DNA from: Hyphomicrobiales bacterium
Lineage (GTDB): Bacteria > Pseudomonadota > Alphaproteobacteria > Rhizobiales > Rhizobiaceae
Reading direction: 5' to 3'
Assembly (NCBI GenBank): GCA_017305835.1
Contig: JAFKJY010000040.1
Span: 62,001 to 126,000 of the forward strand
Length of the DNA stretch: 64,000 bases
Part shown: positions 16,540 to 25,805 of the stretch, in pieces
Layout of the letters: the number at the start of each line of letters is the position of its first letter
Position numbering within the stretch: position 1 is the first letter of the stretch
Position numbers and translations under genes: made by a program
Notes under the pieces: generated by a model
Database searches by the model: none
What the model was told of the DNA's origin: nothing
Seen by the model: the letters and a program-made list of their open reading frames with translations, nothing else

Positions 16540-17523
16540 CTATCCGAGCGGGTAGTGGCAGGCGACCGCGCCGCCGGCGTCGGCGCGCAGCAGCGGCCGC
16601 TCCTCGCGGCAGCGCGGCTGGGTGTGCGGGCAGCGTGAGGCGAAGGCGCATCCATGGGGGATGTTCACCGGGCTCGGCGGATCGCCCCTGACGACCGCCT
16701 CGCGCACATAGCCGGCGCTCTTGCGGCGGGCGAGCGAGGGTGCCGCGGCGAGCAGCGCAGCCGTGTAGGGATGGCGCGGCCGCGAGAACAAGGCAGGCCG
16801 GTCGGCGTGCTCGACGATCTGGCCGAGATACATCACCGCGATGTCGTCGCAGATGAACTGCACCACGCCGAGGTCATGGCTGATGAAGAGGTAGGACAGC
16901 CCGTGGCTCTCCTGAAGCCGGCGCAGGAGGTTCAGGATCTGCGCCTGGATCGCCACGTCGAGCGCGGAGACCGGCTCGTCGCAGACGATCAGGCGCGGGC
17001 GTGTGGCAAGCGCACGGGCGATCGAGATGCGCTGCCGCTGGCCGCCCGAGAACTGGTGCGGGAACAGCGCCATCTGGTCGAGCCGCAGCCCGACCAGGCC
17101 GAACAGCTCGCGCACGCGATCGTCGCGCCGGGAGGCCGGCTCGTCGGCCACCATCAAGTCGAGTGGCTCGCGCACGATGGCGCCGACGCGCTGGCGCGGG
17201 TTGAGCGAGGAATAGGGATCCTGGAAGATCACCTGCAGATGGCGGCGGCGCTGGCGCATCTCCTCGGCATCGAGGCCGAGAAGGTCGATTCCCTCGAACA
17301 GCACGGCGCCGGCATGCGCCGGCTTCAGCCGGATCGCGGCCATCGCCGTCGTCGTCTTGCCCGAGCCGCTCTCGCCGACCAGCCCCAGCGTGCGGCCCGG
17401 CCGCAGCGAGAACGAGACGTCGCGCACGGCCTCGAGATGGAGGCGCTCGCCGAACGGCGACCGGCGCGGCATGGCGAAGCGCACCGACAGGCCCTGAACG
17501 TCGAGCAATGCGCCGTCCGTCAT
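16540..17523 (-). CDS. Oligopeptide/dipeptide ABC ATP-binding protein (DppF/OppF type)
   Basis: A 327-residue ABC ATPase of the peptide/nickel importer family. Walker A is GESGSGKTT, the Q-loop is VIFQDPYSSLNPR, the signature is FSGGQRQRISIARAL, and Walker B is LIVCDEPVSALD. The C-terminal oligopeptide-transport extension has the cysteine pattern CAFASRCPHTQPRC, seen in relatives as a metal or Fe-S site. The ATG at 17523 overlaps the upstream ATPase stop by 4 bases (ATGA); the longer open frame upstream lies over that gene and is rejected. Last gene of the operon. Confidence 0.93.
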   Translation of the reverse strand: MTDGALLDVQGLSVRFAMPRRSPFGERLHLEAVRDVSFSLRPGRTLGLVGESGSGKTTTAMAAIRLKPAHAGAVLFEGIDLLGLDAEEMRQRRRHLQVIFQDPYSSLNPRQRVGAIVREPLDLMVADEPASRRDDRVRELFGLVGLRLDQMALFPHQFSGGQRQRISIARALATRPRLIVCDEPVSALDVAIQAQILNLLRRLQESHGLSYLFISHDLGVVQFICDDIAVMYLGQIVEHADRPALFSRPRHPYTAALLAAAPSLARRKSAGYVREAVVRGDPPSPVNIPHGCAFASRCPHTQPRCREERPLLRADAGGAVACHYPLG

Positions 17524-18512
17524 GCCGCCTCCATTTCCGCCGCGAAACAGGCGACGCGATGCGGTCTCCCTTCGAGGACGGGCCGCTCGGCTCGGCAACG
17601 GTCGAAGGCGAGCGGGCAGCGGTCGGCGAAGGCGCAGCCGCGGCCGAGCAGGTGCAGCGGCGGCACGATGCCGGGGATCTCGGCGAGCGGCGGCATGCGC
17701 CCTTCCAGCCCCGCCGCCTTGCCGAGCACGGGGATGCAGCCGATGAGGGCACGCGTGTAGGGATGGAGCGGGTCGTCGAGGATGGCGTCGGCGCTGCCCG
17801 TCTCGACGACGCGGCCGGCATACATGACGGCCACCTGGTCGGCCATCTCGGCGATCGCACCCATGTCGTGGCTGATCAGCATGATGGCGACGCCGAACTC
17901 CTGCTGGATGTCGCGCATCAGGTCGAAGATCTGCGCCTGCACGGTCACGTCGAGCGCGGTCGTCGGCTCGTCGGCGATCAGCACGCGCGGCCGGCACGAG
18001 ATCGCCATGGCGATCATGACGCGCTGGCGCATGCCGCCCGACAGCTCGTGCGGATAGGAGCGCGCGCGCCGCTCCGGCTCGGGAATGCCGACCGTGCGCA
18101 GCAGCTCGACCGCCATGCGCCCGGCCTCGGCCCTGCCCGCCTTCTGGTGCAGCATGATCGCCTCGGCGATCTGGTCGCCCGCGGTGAAGACCGGGTTGAG
18201 CGAGGTCATCGGCTCCTGGAAGATCATCGAGATCTCGGTGCCGCGCAGGCTGCGCAGCCGGGCCGCGTCGGCATGGGTGATGTCCTCGCCGTCGAACAGG
18301 ATGCTGCCGCCGGCGACCCGGCCGGGCGGATCGGGGATCAGGCCCATCGCGGCGAGAGCGGTGATCGACTTGCCGCAGCCGGACTCGCCGACGACGCCCA
18401 GCGTCTCGCCGGGCATCAGGTCGAGGCTGATGCCGTCGAGCGCGGTCACCGGGCCGTTGCGGGTCGCGAACTCGACCTTCAGGTCGCGGATCGAAAGCAG
18501 CGGCCCGGCCAT
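17520..18512 (-). CDS. Oligopeptide/dipeptide ABC ATP-binding protein (DppD/OppD type)
   Basis: A 330-residue ABC ATPase, partner of the DppF-type subunit. Walker A is GESGCGKS, the Q-loop MIFQEPMTSLNPVF, the signature LSGGMRQRVMIAMAI, Walker B VLIADEPTTALD. The C-terminal extension has CAFADRCPLAFDRC, the same cysteine layout as its partner. It starts 1 base after the permease stop. Together the pair drives import of a peptide-like solute. Confidence 0.93.
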   Translation of the reverse strand: MAGPLLSIRDLKVEFATRNGPVTALDGISLDLMPGETLGVVGESGCGKSITALAAMGLIPDPPGRVAGGSILFDGEDITHADAARLRSLRGTEISMIFQEPMTSLNPVFTAGDQIAEAIMLHQKAGRAEAGRMAVELLRTVGIPEPERRARSYPHELSGGMRQRVMIAMAISCRPRVLIADEPTTALDVTVQAQIFDLMRDIQQEFGVAIMLISHDMGAIAEMADQVAVMYAGRVVETGSADAILDDPLHPYTRALIGCIPVLGKAAGLEGRMPPLAEIPGIVPPLHLLGRGCAFADRCPLAFDRCRAERPVLEGRPHRVACFAAEMEAA

Positions 18513-18513
18513 G

Positions 18514-19392
18514 TCAGCGTTCGCGCAGCTTGGGGTTGAAGGCGTCGTTCAGCCCGTCGCCGACGAGGCTGACGGCGAACACGGTCAGGAAGATCGCGAC
18601 GCCGGGCAGCGTCACCGGCCACCAGGCGTCGAGGACGTATTGCCGGTTGGTGCCGATCATCAGGCCCCACGACATGGTGTTGGGGTCGTCGAGGCCGAGG
18701 AAGGAGAGGCCGGCCTGGAACAGCACGGCGACGCCGACCGTCAGCGTCGCCGACACGATCAGCGGCGGCAGCGCGTTGGGCAGGATCACCCGCCACATGA
18801 TGCGGCCGTTGCGCGCGCCGATGGAGCGGGCCGCAGTGACGTATTCGAGCTCGCGGATCTTGAGGAACTCGGCCCGCGTCAGGCGCGCCGTCTGCGGCCA
18901 CAGCACGACGCCGATGGCGATGGCCGTGGTGATCGGCGACGGCGAGAACAGCGTGATGACGACCATCGCGAAGAGCAGCGCCGGCAGCACCTGGAAGAAC
19001 TCGGTGACGCGCATCAGGAGGTCGTCCAGCCAGCCGCCGAAATAGCCGGCGATGCCGCCCAGCGAGACGCCGATCAGCAGCGTGATGATCGCCGCCGCGG
19101 CGCCGACCGACAGCGTCGGGCCGCCACCCTTGAGCAGCCCGCGCAGCATGTCGCGGCCGAGATAGTCGGTACCGAGCGGCACGCTCGCCTCCGTTCCCGG
19201 CGGCGTCTGCGGCGCCCAGACGATCTCGTAGGGATCGCCCGCATAGAGGAACGTCCCGTAGAGCACGAAGGCGACGATCACGGCGAGCAGCAGCGTGCCG
19301 AACATGGCCGGCCGGTTGCGACGGTAGACGATCCAGGCCTCGCGCAGCGGGCTGATCGCCTCGGGGGCGGCGGCGGGCTGGACGAGGCTCAT
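18514..19392 (-). CDS. Peptide-type ABC permease (DppC/OppC type)
   Basis: A 292-residue inner-membrane permease. After a cytoplasmic N-terminus (REAWIVYRRNRPAMFG) comes the first membrane helix, then the periplasmic LGTDYLGRDMLRGLLKGG motif typical of DppC, and the ATPase-contact loop ARSIGARNGRIMWRVILPNALPP near residues 190-215. It lies 1 base from each neighbour, so the operon is tightly coupled. Confidence 0.92.
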   Translation of the reverse strand: MSLVQPAAAPEAISPLREAWIVYRRNRPAMFGTLLLAVIVAFVLYGTFLYAGDPYEIVWAPQTPPGTEASVPLGTDYLGRDMLRGLLKGGGPTLSVGAAAAIITLLIGVSLGGIAGYFGGWLDDLLMRVTEFFQVLPALLFAMVVITLFSPSPITTAIAIGVVLWPQTARLTRAEFLKIRELEYVTAARSIGARNGRIMWRVILPNALPPLIVSATLTVGVAVLFQAGLSFLGLDDPNTMSWGLMIGTNRQYVLDAWWPVTLPGVAIFLTVFAVSLVGDGLNDAFNPKLRER

Positions 19393-19393
19393 C

Positions 19394-20374
19394 TCAGCGC
19401 CCTCCCGTGCGGATGCGCGGATCGGCGATCCGGTAGGAGAGGTCGGTGAGCAGGTTGGCGACCACCACCATCAGCGCGGCGAAGAACAGGATGCCGAGCA
19501 GCATCGGGTAGTCGCGCCGCAGCACCGAATCGAAGGCAAGCCGGCCCATGCCCGGCCAGTTGAAGACGGATTCGACCAGCAGCGCGCCGGAGATCAGGTT
19601 GCCGAACTGGATGCCGGCGACGGTGATGATGGGAAGCACGGCGTTGCGCAGCGCGTGCTTGAAGACGACCTTGCCCTCGCCCAGCCCCTTGGCGCGCGCG
19701 GTGCGCACGTAGTCGGCCCCGAGCACGTCGATCATCGAGGCGCGGGAGAGGCGCGAATACTGCGCCAGGAAGATGATGGCGAGCGTGAAGGCCGGCAGCG
19801 CGAGGTGATAGAGCACTTCGACGACATAGGCTGCGGAGCCGCCGGAAAACCGCGCGCCGGTCATTCCCGAGACGGGGAAGATCGGAATGATCGAGGCGAA
19901 CAGGATGATCAGCAGGATGCCGGTCCAGAACACCGGCGCCGCATAGCCGATCGTCGAGACGACGGCGACGAAGCCCGACATCAGTCCCTGCGGCTTGCGC
20001 GCCGCGAGCACCCCCATCGCCACCCCCAGGGTGATCGCGATCAACTGCGCGGCGAGCACCAGGAGCACGGTGGGGCCGACGCGCGCGGCGATCAGCGAGA
20101 TCACCGGCTGGTCGAAATAGTAGGACATGCCGAAATCGCCATGCGCGACGCGGCCGAGATAGATGGCGAGCTGGGTTAGCAGCGGCTTGTCGAGGCCGTA
20201 GGCGGCACGGATGTCGGCCATCATCTCGGCCGTCGCCCCGCCCATCGCGCCGGCGATCGTCTCGGCCGGATCGCCGGGCGCGGCATGGATGAGGAAGAAG
20301 TTGAGGACGAGCACCCCGATGAGAAGGATCACCCCGTAGACGAGCCGTCTGGCGATGTAGGCGATCGATCCCAT
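19394..20374 (-). CDS. Peptide-type ABC permease (DppB/OppB type)
   Basis: A 326-residue inner-membrane permease of the DppB type: N-terminal helix YIARRLVYGVILLIGVLVLNF, periplasmic domain with HAAPGDPAETIAG, LDKPLLTQLAIYLGRVAHGDFGMSY-like segment, and the ATPase-contact loop RTARAKGLGEGKVVFKHALRNAVLP near 225-248. It lies 73 bases after the binding-protein gene, with a hairpin in between. Confidence 0.92.
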   Translation of the reverse strand: MGSIAYIARRLVYGVILLIGVLVLNFFLIHAAPGDPAETIAGAMGGATAEMMADIRAAYGLDKPLLTQLAIYLGRVAHGDFGMSYYFDQPVISLIAARVGPTVLLVLAAQLIAITLGVAMGVLAARKPQGLMSGFVAVVSTIGYAAPVFWTGILLIILFASIIPIFPVSGMTGARFSGGSAAYVVEVLYHLALPAFTLAIIFLAQYSRLSRASMIDVLGADYVRTARAKGLGEGKVVFKHALRNAVLPIITVAGIQFGNLISGALLVESVFNWPGMGRLAFDSVLRRDYPMLLGILFFAALMVVVANLLTDLSYRIADPRIRTGGR

Positions 20375-20400
20375 TCGTCCCGGGCTCCGGTCGAGACTAT

Positions 20401-20431
20401 GCCGGCCCCCGAGGATACACGGAGGGCCGGC
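20401..20431 (-). terminator. Hairpin between binding-protein and permease genes
   Basis: GCCGGCCC (20401-20408) and GGGCCGGC (20424-20431) form a perfect 8-bp stem with a 15-base loop, 16 bases after the binding-protein stop. No T-run follows. Position parallels the hairpins after tauA and after the sugar-type binding protein. Confidence 0.5.
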
Positions 20432-20447
20432 TGCTGTCGGCCAGCTC

Positions 20448-22040
20448 TCAGGCCTTGTTCCAGTATGTGTCGGCCATCGACTGCATCGTGCCCCAGATCG
20501 ATTCCGGGAACTCGGCGATCTCCTTGTCGTAAGCCGAGTGGTAGGGCAGCGCGTTGATCCAGTAGATCGGCAGGTCGTCGCCGACGATCATCTGGAACTC
20601 GTCGTAGAGGGCCTTGCGCTTGTCCGGGTCGTTCTCGACCGCGGCCTGGGTCAGCAACTCGTCCACCTTCGGGTTGCTGTACTGCTGGGTGTTCGACCAG
20701 ATCACGCCCTTGCGGATGTTGGACGACAGATAGGTGCGGTGCACGCCGATCACCGGGTCGCCCCAGTTGTAGACGGCGTCCATCGTCATGTCGAAATCGA
20801 AGTTGGAGACGCGCTTGGCCCAGGTCGGGAAGTCCGGCGAGGCGCGCACCTCGACGTCGATGCCGGCCTTCTTGAGCTGCGACTTGAGATATTGCGCGAC
20901 GCCTTCCTGCTGCTCCGGCGCGCCGGGGATGTAGTCGACCGTCAGCTTGAAGCGGATGCCGTCGGCGCCGGCCTTGTGTCCGGCCTCGTCGAGCATCTTG
21001 TTCGCCTTGTCGAGGTCGTGGTCGTAGAAGGGCATCTTCGGGTTGAAGAACGGGCTCGACTCGATGATCGGCGAGCGCTGGGCCCTGGCCACGCCGCGCA
21101 TCAGCGCGTTGGTGATGAAATTGCGGTCGATGGCGTAGCCGATCGCCTGGCGCACGGCCTTGTCGTCGAGCGGTGCCTTGCCGGTGTTGAAGGCTAGCCA
21201 GTTGATCGCGCCGATGCCCTCGAAGCCCTTGTCGGTGACGTGCAGCCGGTCGACCTTCTCCAGCCGCTTGATGTCCTGGCTGGCGGTGGCGAAGGGGTAG
21301 CAGTCGGCCTCGCCGTTCTCGACCGCGAGCAGGATGGCGTTCGGGTCGTTGCTGATGGTGACGATGATCCTGTCGAGCAGCGGCCGGTCCTTGAGGAAGA
21401 AGTCCGGGTTCCTCACCAGCGTGATCTTCTGGCCCGGCGTGAACTCCTCCAGTTTGTAGGGGCCCGAGCCGACCGGATTCGCGTTGGCGGGATGGGTCTT
21501 GATGTCCTGCCCGTCGCCGAAGACGTGCTTGGGGATGATCGGGCACAGCGCGCCCGACAGGCACAGCAGCAGCGCCGGGTGCGGATGCGCGAGGCGGATG
21601 ACCGCCGTGTGCTCGTCCGGTGTCTCGATCGCGCTCACCGGCTCGTACATGGTCGTGAACGGGTGGTTGGCCTTGATCGTCTCGATGGAGAACTTCACGT
21701 CCTCCGAGGTGATCGGCTTGCCGTCGTGGAACTTCGCGTCCCTGACGAGGTGGAGCGTCACCGACAGCGCGTCGTCGGCCACCTCCCAGCTCTCGGCGAG
21801 ATAGGGATGCGGCTTCCAGTCGGCATCGTACAGCAGCGGCGAGGCGAAGATCTGCGCGCCGGGCACGGCCGTCGCGGCGCCCGACTGGACGGCCGGGTTG
21901 AGATGGCGGGGCGACTGCGTCGACACCATCACCACGCTGCCGCCGGGCTTGCCGTCCGCGGCAACCGCAAACGAAAACGCACTGCCGGCGAAGGCCAGCG
22001 CCGCCGACGATTGCAGGAGAAGTCTGCGCGTAATGTCCAT
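20448..22040 (-). CDS. Peptide-type ABC binding protein (DppA/OppA, SBP family 5)
   Basis: A 530-residue periplasmic binding protein of SBP family 5. The start at 22040 gives an export signal with a twin-arginine-like TRRLLLQ followed by a hydrophobic run and a cleavage site after FAVA. The family pattern is clear: PYLAESWEVADDALSVTLHLVRDAKFHDGKP-type region near residues 80-110 and ENGEADCYPF later. The frame continues upstream to 22250 but would lose the signal. First gene of the ABC operon, 115 bases after the LysR gene on the same strand. Ligand unknown (peptide, or another compound carried by this family). Confidence 0.92.
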   Translation of the reverse strand: MDITRRLLLQSSAALAFAGSAFSFAVAADGKPGGSVVMVSTQSPRHLNPAVQSGAATAVPGAQIFASPLLYDADWKPHPYLAESWEVADDALSVTLHLVRDAKFHDGKPITSEDVKFSIETIKANHPFTTMYEPVSAIETPDEHTAVIRLAHPHPALLLCLSGALCPIIPKHVFGDGQDIKTHPANANPVGSGPYKLEEFTPGQKITLVRNPDFFLKDRPLLDRIIVTISNDPNAILLAVENGEADCYPFATASQDIKRLEKVDRLHVTDKGFEGIGAINWLAFNTGKAPLDDKAVRQAIGYAIDRNFITNALMRGVARAQRSPIIESSPFFNPKMPFYDHDLDKANKMLDEAGHKAGADGIRFKLTVDYIPGAPEQQEGVAQYLKSQLKKAGIDVEVRASPDFPTWAKRVSNFDFDMTMDAVYNWGDPVIGVHRTYLSSNIRKGVIWSNTQQYSNPKVDELLTQAAVENDPDKRKALYDEFQMIVGDDLPIYWINALPYHSAYDKEIAEFPESIWGTMQSMADTYWNKA

Positions 22041-22155
22041 TTCGTTCACCCTCTGGTTCTTGCTCTCTTCGTGCTCCCTGGGTGAAGCGTAGGCCAGATG
22101 CAAAACGACAAAAAACAGTTTTATTGATGCCGTTACCGCCAAAAAATCGTGGAAC

Positions 22156-23082
22156 TCAGGGCCGCACCACGATCTCGTCGAAGACGCGCTGCGCGGCGAG
22201 CTCGCGGCAATGGGCAAGGAAGGCCTCGACGATGCGCGGCTGGCGCGCATCCGCCATCGACGCCATGCCGAACACCGGGAAGAAGCGCTGGTCGGAGATC
22301 GGCCGCATGACGAAGTCCTGCCGCGTGCCGTCCTGCTCGGCGTAGCGGATGTTGAGGATGGTGAAGCCGAACCCGCCGGCCACCAGCGCCCGGGCGATCT
22401 CGGCCGAGCGGGCCGAGTGCACGACCCTCGGCGTCAGGCCGTGATGGGCGAACAGCTCCATGAAATATTCGCGCGCCCGCGGCAGGTCGAGCAGCACCAT
22501 CGGGCGCTGCGCCAGCTCGGCCGGGCTCACGCTCTCCTGTTCGGCCAGCGGATCGTCGGACGGCAGCACCGCATGGGCGGGCGCCTCGAAAAGCGGCTCG
22601 AAGCGCTGGTGGTCGGACCGCGTGAGGTCGTAGGTCAGCGCGATGTCGACCTCGCCGTTCTCGAGGAACTCGGTGACGGAGCGCAGGTCGCCCTCGAAGA
22701 TCTGGATCGAGATCGCCGGATAGTCGCGGATGAATCCCTTGAGCAGGCGCGGCAGCACCTGCGGCGCCGAGGTGGCGTAGCAGCCGAGTCGCAGCGTGCC
22801 GGTCGTCTTGCCGCCGACCGAGCGCATGTCGCTTTCAAGGTGGCGCGCGCCGTCGATGAAGCCGCGGATCAGCTTCATCGCCTCCTCGCCGGACGGGGTC
22901 GTGGAGATGCCCTTGGCCGGCACCCGGATGAACAGGGCGTAGCCCAGATCCTCCTCGAACTTGTCGATCGCGGCGGTGATGGAGGATTGCGAGATGTTGA
23001 GCTCGCCCGCCGCGCTGGCGATCGAGCCGGTGCGGGCGGCCGCCTCGATGTAGCGGAGCTGCTTGAGCGTGAAGCCGAACAT
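22156..23082 (-). CDS. LysR-family transcriptional regulator
   Basis: A 308-residue LysR regulator. The winged helix is at the N-terminus (FTLKQLRYIEAAARTGSIASAAGELNISQSS split as TLKQLRYIEAAARTG and SAAGELNISQSSITAAI, to about residue 60), followed by the effector domain (GTLRLGCYATSAPQVLPRLL). GGGAGG 7 bases before the ATG at 23082 decides the start over the ATGs at 23103 and 23100. It stands between the ABC operon (same strand, downstream) and the divergent amidohydrolase, and probably controls one or both. Confidence 0.9.
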   Translation of the reverse strand: MFGFTLKQLRYIEAAARTGSIASAAGELNISQSSITAAIDKFEEDLGYALFIRVPAKGISTTPSGEEAMKLIRGFIDGARHLESDMRSVGGKTTGTLRLGCYATSAPQVLPRLLKGFIRDYPAISIQIFEGDLRSVTEFLENGEVDIALTYDLTRSDHQRFEPLFEAPAHAVLPSDDPLAEQESVSPAELAQRPMVLLDLPRAREYFMELFAHHGLTPRVVHSARSAEIARALVAGGFGFTILNIRYAEQDGTRQDFVMRPISDQRFFPVFGMASMADARQPRIVEAFLAHCRELAAQRVFDEIVVRP

Positions 23083-23115
23083 GGCGGACCTCCCTTCCAT
23101 CAAAAAACCGAGCTT

Positions 23116-23135
23116 AATGGCCAGCTAAAACCATT
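23116..23135. promoter_or_regulatory. Possible LysR-type operator
   Basis: AATGG (23116-23120) and CCATT (23131-23135) form an inverted repeat with 10 bases between, in the AT-rich divergent gap between the LysR gene and the amidohydrolase gene, where a LysR site is expected. Assigned by symmetry and position only. Confidence 0.4.
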
Positions 23136-23189
23136 TTCCCATTGAATTGAAGCCGCCTAGTTTGCCGGCCGCGTCAGGGGAGAGAATGA

Positions 23190-24818
23190 ATGAGCAGGAC
23201 GACGGTCTACGCGGCCCGGAAGATCATCACCATGGACCCGACGCTGCCCGAGGCCACGCATGTGGCAGTACGCGACGGGCGGATCCTCGCCGTCGGCGGG
23301 GCCGGCTGCGCCGCGCCGTGGGGCGAGTTCGACCGCGACGACCGCTACCGCGACGCGGTGCTGATGCCAGGCTTCGTCGAGGGCCACGCCCACATGATGG
23401 CGGGCGCGATGTGGAACTACACCTATGCCGGCTACCAGGACCGCATCGACCCCGACGGCCGCAGGTGGGAAGGGCTGACCGACATCGCCGGCGTGATGGC
23501 CGGGCTGAAGCGCGCGCTGGCCGGGCTGCCGGCCGGCAAGCCGCTGATCGCGTGGGGCTTCGACCCGATCTTCCTGCCGTCCGAACGACTGAACCGGCGC
23601 CATCTCGACGAGGTGGCGACCGACCGGCCGGTCGTCGTGCTGCATTCCAATTTCCACCTGATGACGGCCAATTCGGCCGCCCTCACCGTCGCGGGCTACA
23701 ACCGCGACACCAATGCCGTCGGCGTCGCCCGCTTCGAGGACGGCGAGCCGAACGGCGAATTGCAGGAAATGGCGGCGATGTTCCCGCTGATGCGCCGGCT
23801 CGGCATGGACCTGCGCGGCATGGCGCGGACGGAAGGCGCGATGCGCAGCTTCGCCAGGACGGCGATGCGCGTCGGCGTGACGACCAGCACGGACCTGATG
23901 AGCGAGCTGCCCGACGAGGACATCGCCGGGCTGACCGCCGCGACCGGGCGCGACGATTTCCCGCTGCGCCTGGTGCCGGCGCTGGCCGGCGTCGCGCGCT
24001 CTCCCGAGGCGGTGGCCGCGCGTGTCGCGGAGCTGCGCGGACGCTCCACCGACAAGCTGCGGCTCGGCGCGGTCAAGCTGATGGCCGACGGCTCGATCCA
24101 GGGCTATACGGGCCGCCTGAAATGGCCGGGCTACGTGACCGGCCACCCGAACGGCATCTGGAACACGGCGCCCGACCAGTTGCGGGAGCAGATCGTGCAT
24201 CTCCACCGCGAGGGCGTGCAGATGCACATCCACGTCAATGGCGACGAGGCCTCGGAAGCCGCGCTCGACGCGCTGGAGGAGGCGCAGGCGCGCCACCCGC
24301 GCCTCGACCACCGCCACACGCTCCAGCACTGCCAGATGGCCGACGAGGCGCAGTTCCGCCGCATGGCCGCGCTCGGCGCCTGCGTGAACCTGTTCGCCAA
24401 CCACATCTGGTATTTCGGCGACCAGCACTACGAGCGCACGGTCGGCCCGGAGCGGGCGATGCGGCTCAACGCATGCGCCTCGGCGCTGCGCCATGGCGTG
24501 CCGCTCGCCATCCATTCCGACGCGCCGGTGACGCCGATGGGGCCGTTGCACGTCGCCTGGTGCGCGGCGAACCGGCTGACGCCGTCCGGCCGGGTGCTCG
24601 GCGAGGCGCAGCGGATTCCGGTTGCCGCGGCGCTGCATGCGATCACGCTCGGCGCGGCCTACACGCTGAAGCTCGACGGTGAGATCGGCTCGGTCGAGGT
24701 CGGCAAGAAGGCGGATTTCGCCGTGCTGGGCGAGGACCCGGTGTCCGTCCCGGCCGCCCAGCTCAGGGATGTTCCAGTGCTGGGAACGATCGTCGGCGGC
24801 CATCACTTCCCGGTCTGA
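23190..24818 (+). CDS. YtcJ-like metal-dependent amidohydrolase
   Basis: A 542-residue amidohydrolase-superfamily enzyme of the YtcJ/AepA type. The metal site HAH is at residues 66-68 (PGFVEGHAHMM); later metal or catalytic positions are in MHIHVNGDEA, HRHTLQHCQM and AIHSDAPVTP. The end GSVEVGKKADFAVLGEDP is the usual beta-sandwich return. The enzyme would hydrolyse an amide or related bond in the cytoplasm (no signal peptide). GGGGAGAG 5 bases before the ATG supports the start. It diverges from the LysR gene and may act on the solute brought in by the adjacent ABC importer (inference). Confidence 0.88.
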   Translation: MSRTTVYAARKIITMDPTLPEATHVAVRDGRILAVGGAGCAAPWGEFDRDDRYRDAVLMPGFVEGHAHMMAGAMWNYTYAGYQDRIDPDGRRWEGLTDIAGVMAGLKRALAGLPAGKPLIAWGFDPIFLPSERLNRRHLDEVATDRPVVVLHSNFHLMTANSAALTVAGYNRDTNAVGVARFEDGEPNGELQEMAAMFPLMRRLGMDLRGMARTEGAMRSFARTAMRVGVTTSTDLMSELPDEDIAGLTAATGRDDFPLRLVPALAGVARSPEAVAARVAELRGRSTDKLRLGAVKLMADGSIQGYTGRLKWPGYVTGHPNGIWNTAPDQLREQIVHLHREGVQMHIHVNGDEASEAALDALEEAQARHPRLDHRHTLQHCQMADEAQFRRMAALGACVNLFANHIWYFGDQHYERTVGPERAMRLNACASALRHGVPLAIHSDAPVTPMGPLHVAWCAANRLTPSGRVLGEAQRIPVAAALHAITLGAAYTLKLDGEIGSVEVGKKADFAVLGEDPVSVPAAQLRDVPVLGTIVGGHHFPV

Positions 24819-24824
24819 GGCAGG

Positions 24825-25805
24825 ATGACCGTCCAGCCAACCCCAACCCCCCTGCCGCCGCTGCCGGTGACGGTGATCAGCGGCTATCTCGGGGCCGGCA
24901 AGACGACGCTCGTCAACGCGATGCTGGCCGGCCGGCACGGCCTGCGGATCGCCGTGCTGGTCAACGATTTCGGCAGCATCGCGATCGACGAGACGCTGAT
25001 CTCGGGACGCGACGCCGACGTCATAGCGCTCGCCAACGGCTGCATGTGCTGCCAGGTCGGCGGCGTCCTCTACGACGCCATCGACCGTATCCTGACGCTG
25101 CGAGGGCGCTTCGACCATCTGGTGATCGAGACGAGCGGCGTGGCCGATCCGGGCAAGATCGCGCAGATCGCGGTGGCCGAGCCCGACCTCGACCTGTCGC
25201 GGACGGTCGTGCTGGTCGATGCGGCGAACTTCACCGCCTGCCTGCGCGACCCGCGGCTCGAAGACACGCTGCTGCGGCAGGTGCGCGCCGCCGACCTCAT
25301 CTTCCTCACCCGCACCGAACGGGTGGCGGCGGAGGCGCTCGCCGAGTTGCAGATGCTGCTTGCCGCGCAGGCGGCCGACGCCGCGATGGCGCCGCTCGAA
25401 AAGGGCTGGGCGGATGCCTGGCGGATCCTCGCGGCTGGGCCGAGGTCGGAGCGCGGCCCTGCCGTCGGCCCGCTCGGCTTCCACTTCCTGCCGTTCGAGA
25501 GCTGGAGCTGGCGCGGCAGGAACCCGGTCGACCGGGACCGCCTCATCGGCTTCGCCCGCGACGCATCGCTTCATGCCTACCGGCTCAAGGGCCGCCTCAA
25601 CTTGACCGACGGCGGGTCGATCGTCCTGCACAAGGTCGGCCCGGAGCTGGCCGTCGAGGAGACAGGCAAGGCGTTCGACCTGTCGGAGCTTGTCGCGATC
25701 GGCGCGCGGCCGGAATTCGACCCGGCGCTGCTGAATGCGGCGTGGGCGCGGGTGGCCGGCACGGGGCAGCGCCAGCCCGCCCGGCCCCGCCCTTCCCGGA
25801 CCTAG
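24825..25805 (+). CDS. COG0523/G3E-family GTPase (CobW/YjiA-like)
   Basis: A 326-residue P-loop GTPase of the metal-chaperone-like COG0523 family. Walker A is GYLGAGKTT (20-28), the metal-binding CMCC is at 73-76, and ETSGVADP is the Walker B/switch region. The guanine-specificity motif, usually NKxD, reads TRTE here (LIFLTRTERV), so nucleotide preference may be altered. A short C-terminal CobW-type domain follows (YRLKGRLNLTDGGSIVLHKV). It starts 6 bases after the amidohydrolase and could supply metal to that enzyme (inference). Its stop overlaps the stop of the convergent ABC ATPase in a shared CTAG. Confidence 0.88.
   Translation: MTVQPTPTPLPPLPVTVISGYLGAGKTTLVNAMLAGRHGLRIAVLVNDFGSIAIDETLISGRDADVIALANGCMCCQVGGVLYDAIDRILTLRGRFDHLVIETSGVADPGKIAQIAVAEPDLDLSRTVVLVDAANFTACLRDPRLEDTLLRQVRAADLIFLTRTERVAAEALAELQMLLAAQAADAAMAPLEKGWADAWRILAAGPRSERGPAVGPLGFHFLPFESWSWRGRNPVDRDRLIGFARDASLHAYRLKGRLNLTDGGSIVLHKVGPELAVEETGKAFDLSELVAIGARPEFDPALLNAAWARVAGTGQRQPARPRPSRT

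Noticed and set aside
16540..17997. A 485-codon frame suggesting an N-terminal extension of the DppF-type ATPase
   Set aside because: The extension is a shadow of the upstream DppD-type gene; the ATG at 17523 gives normal length and an ATGA overlap.
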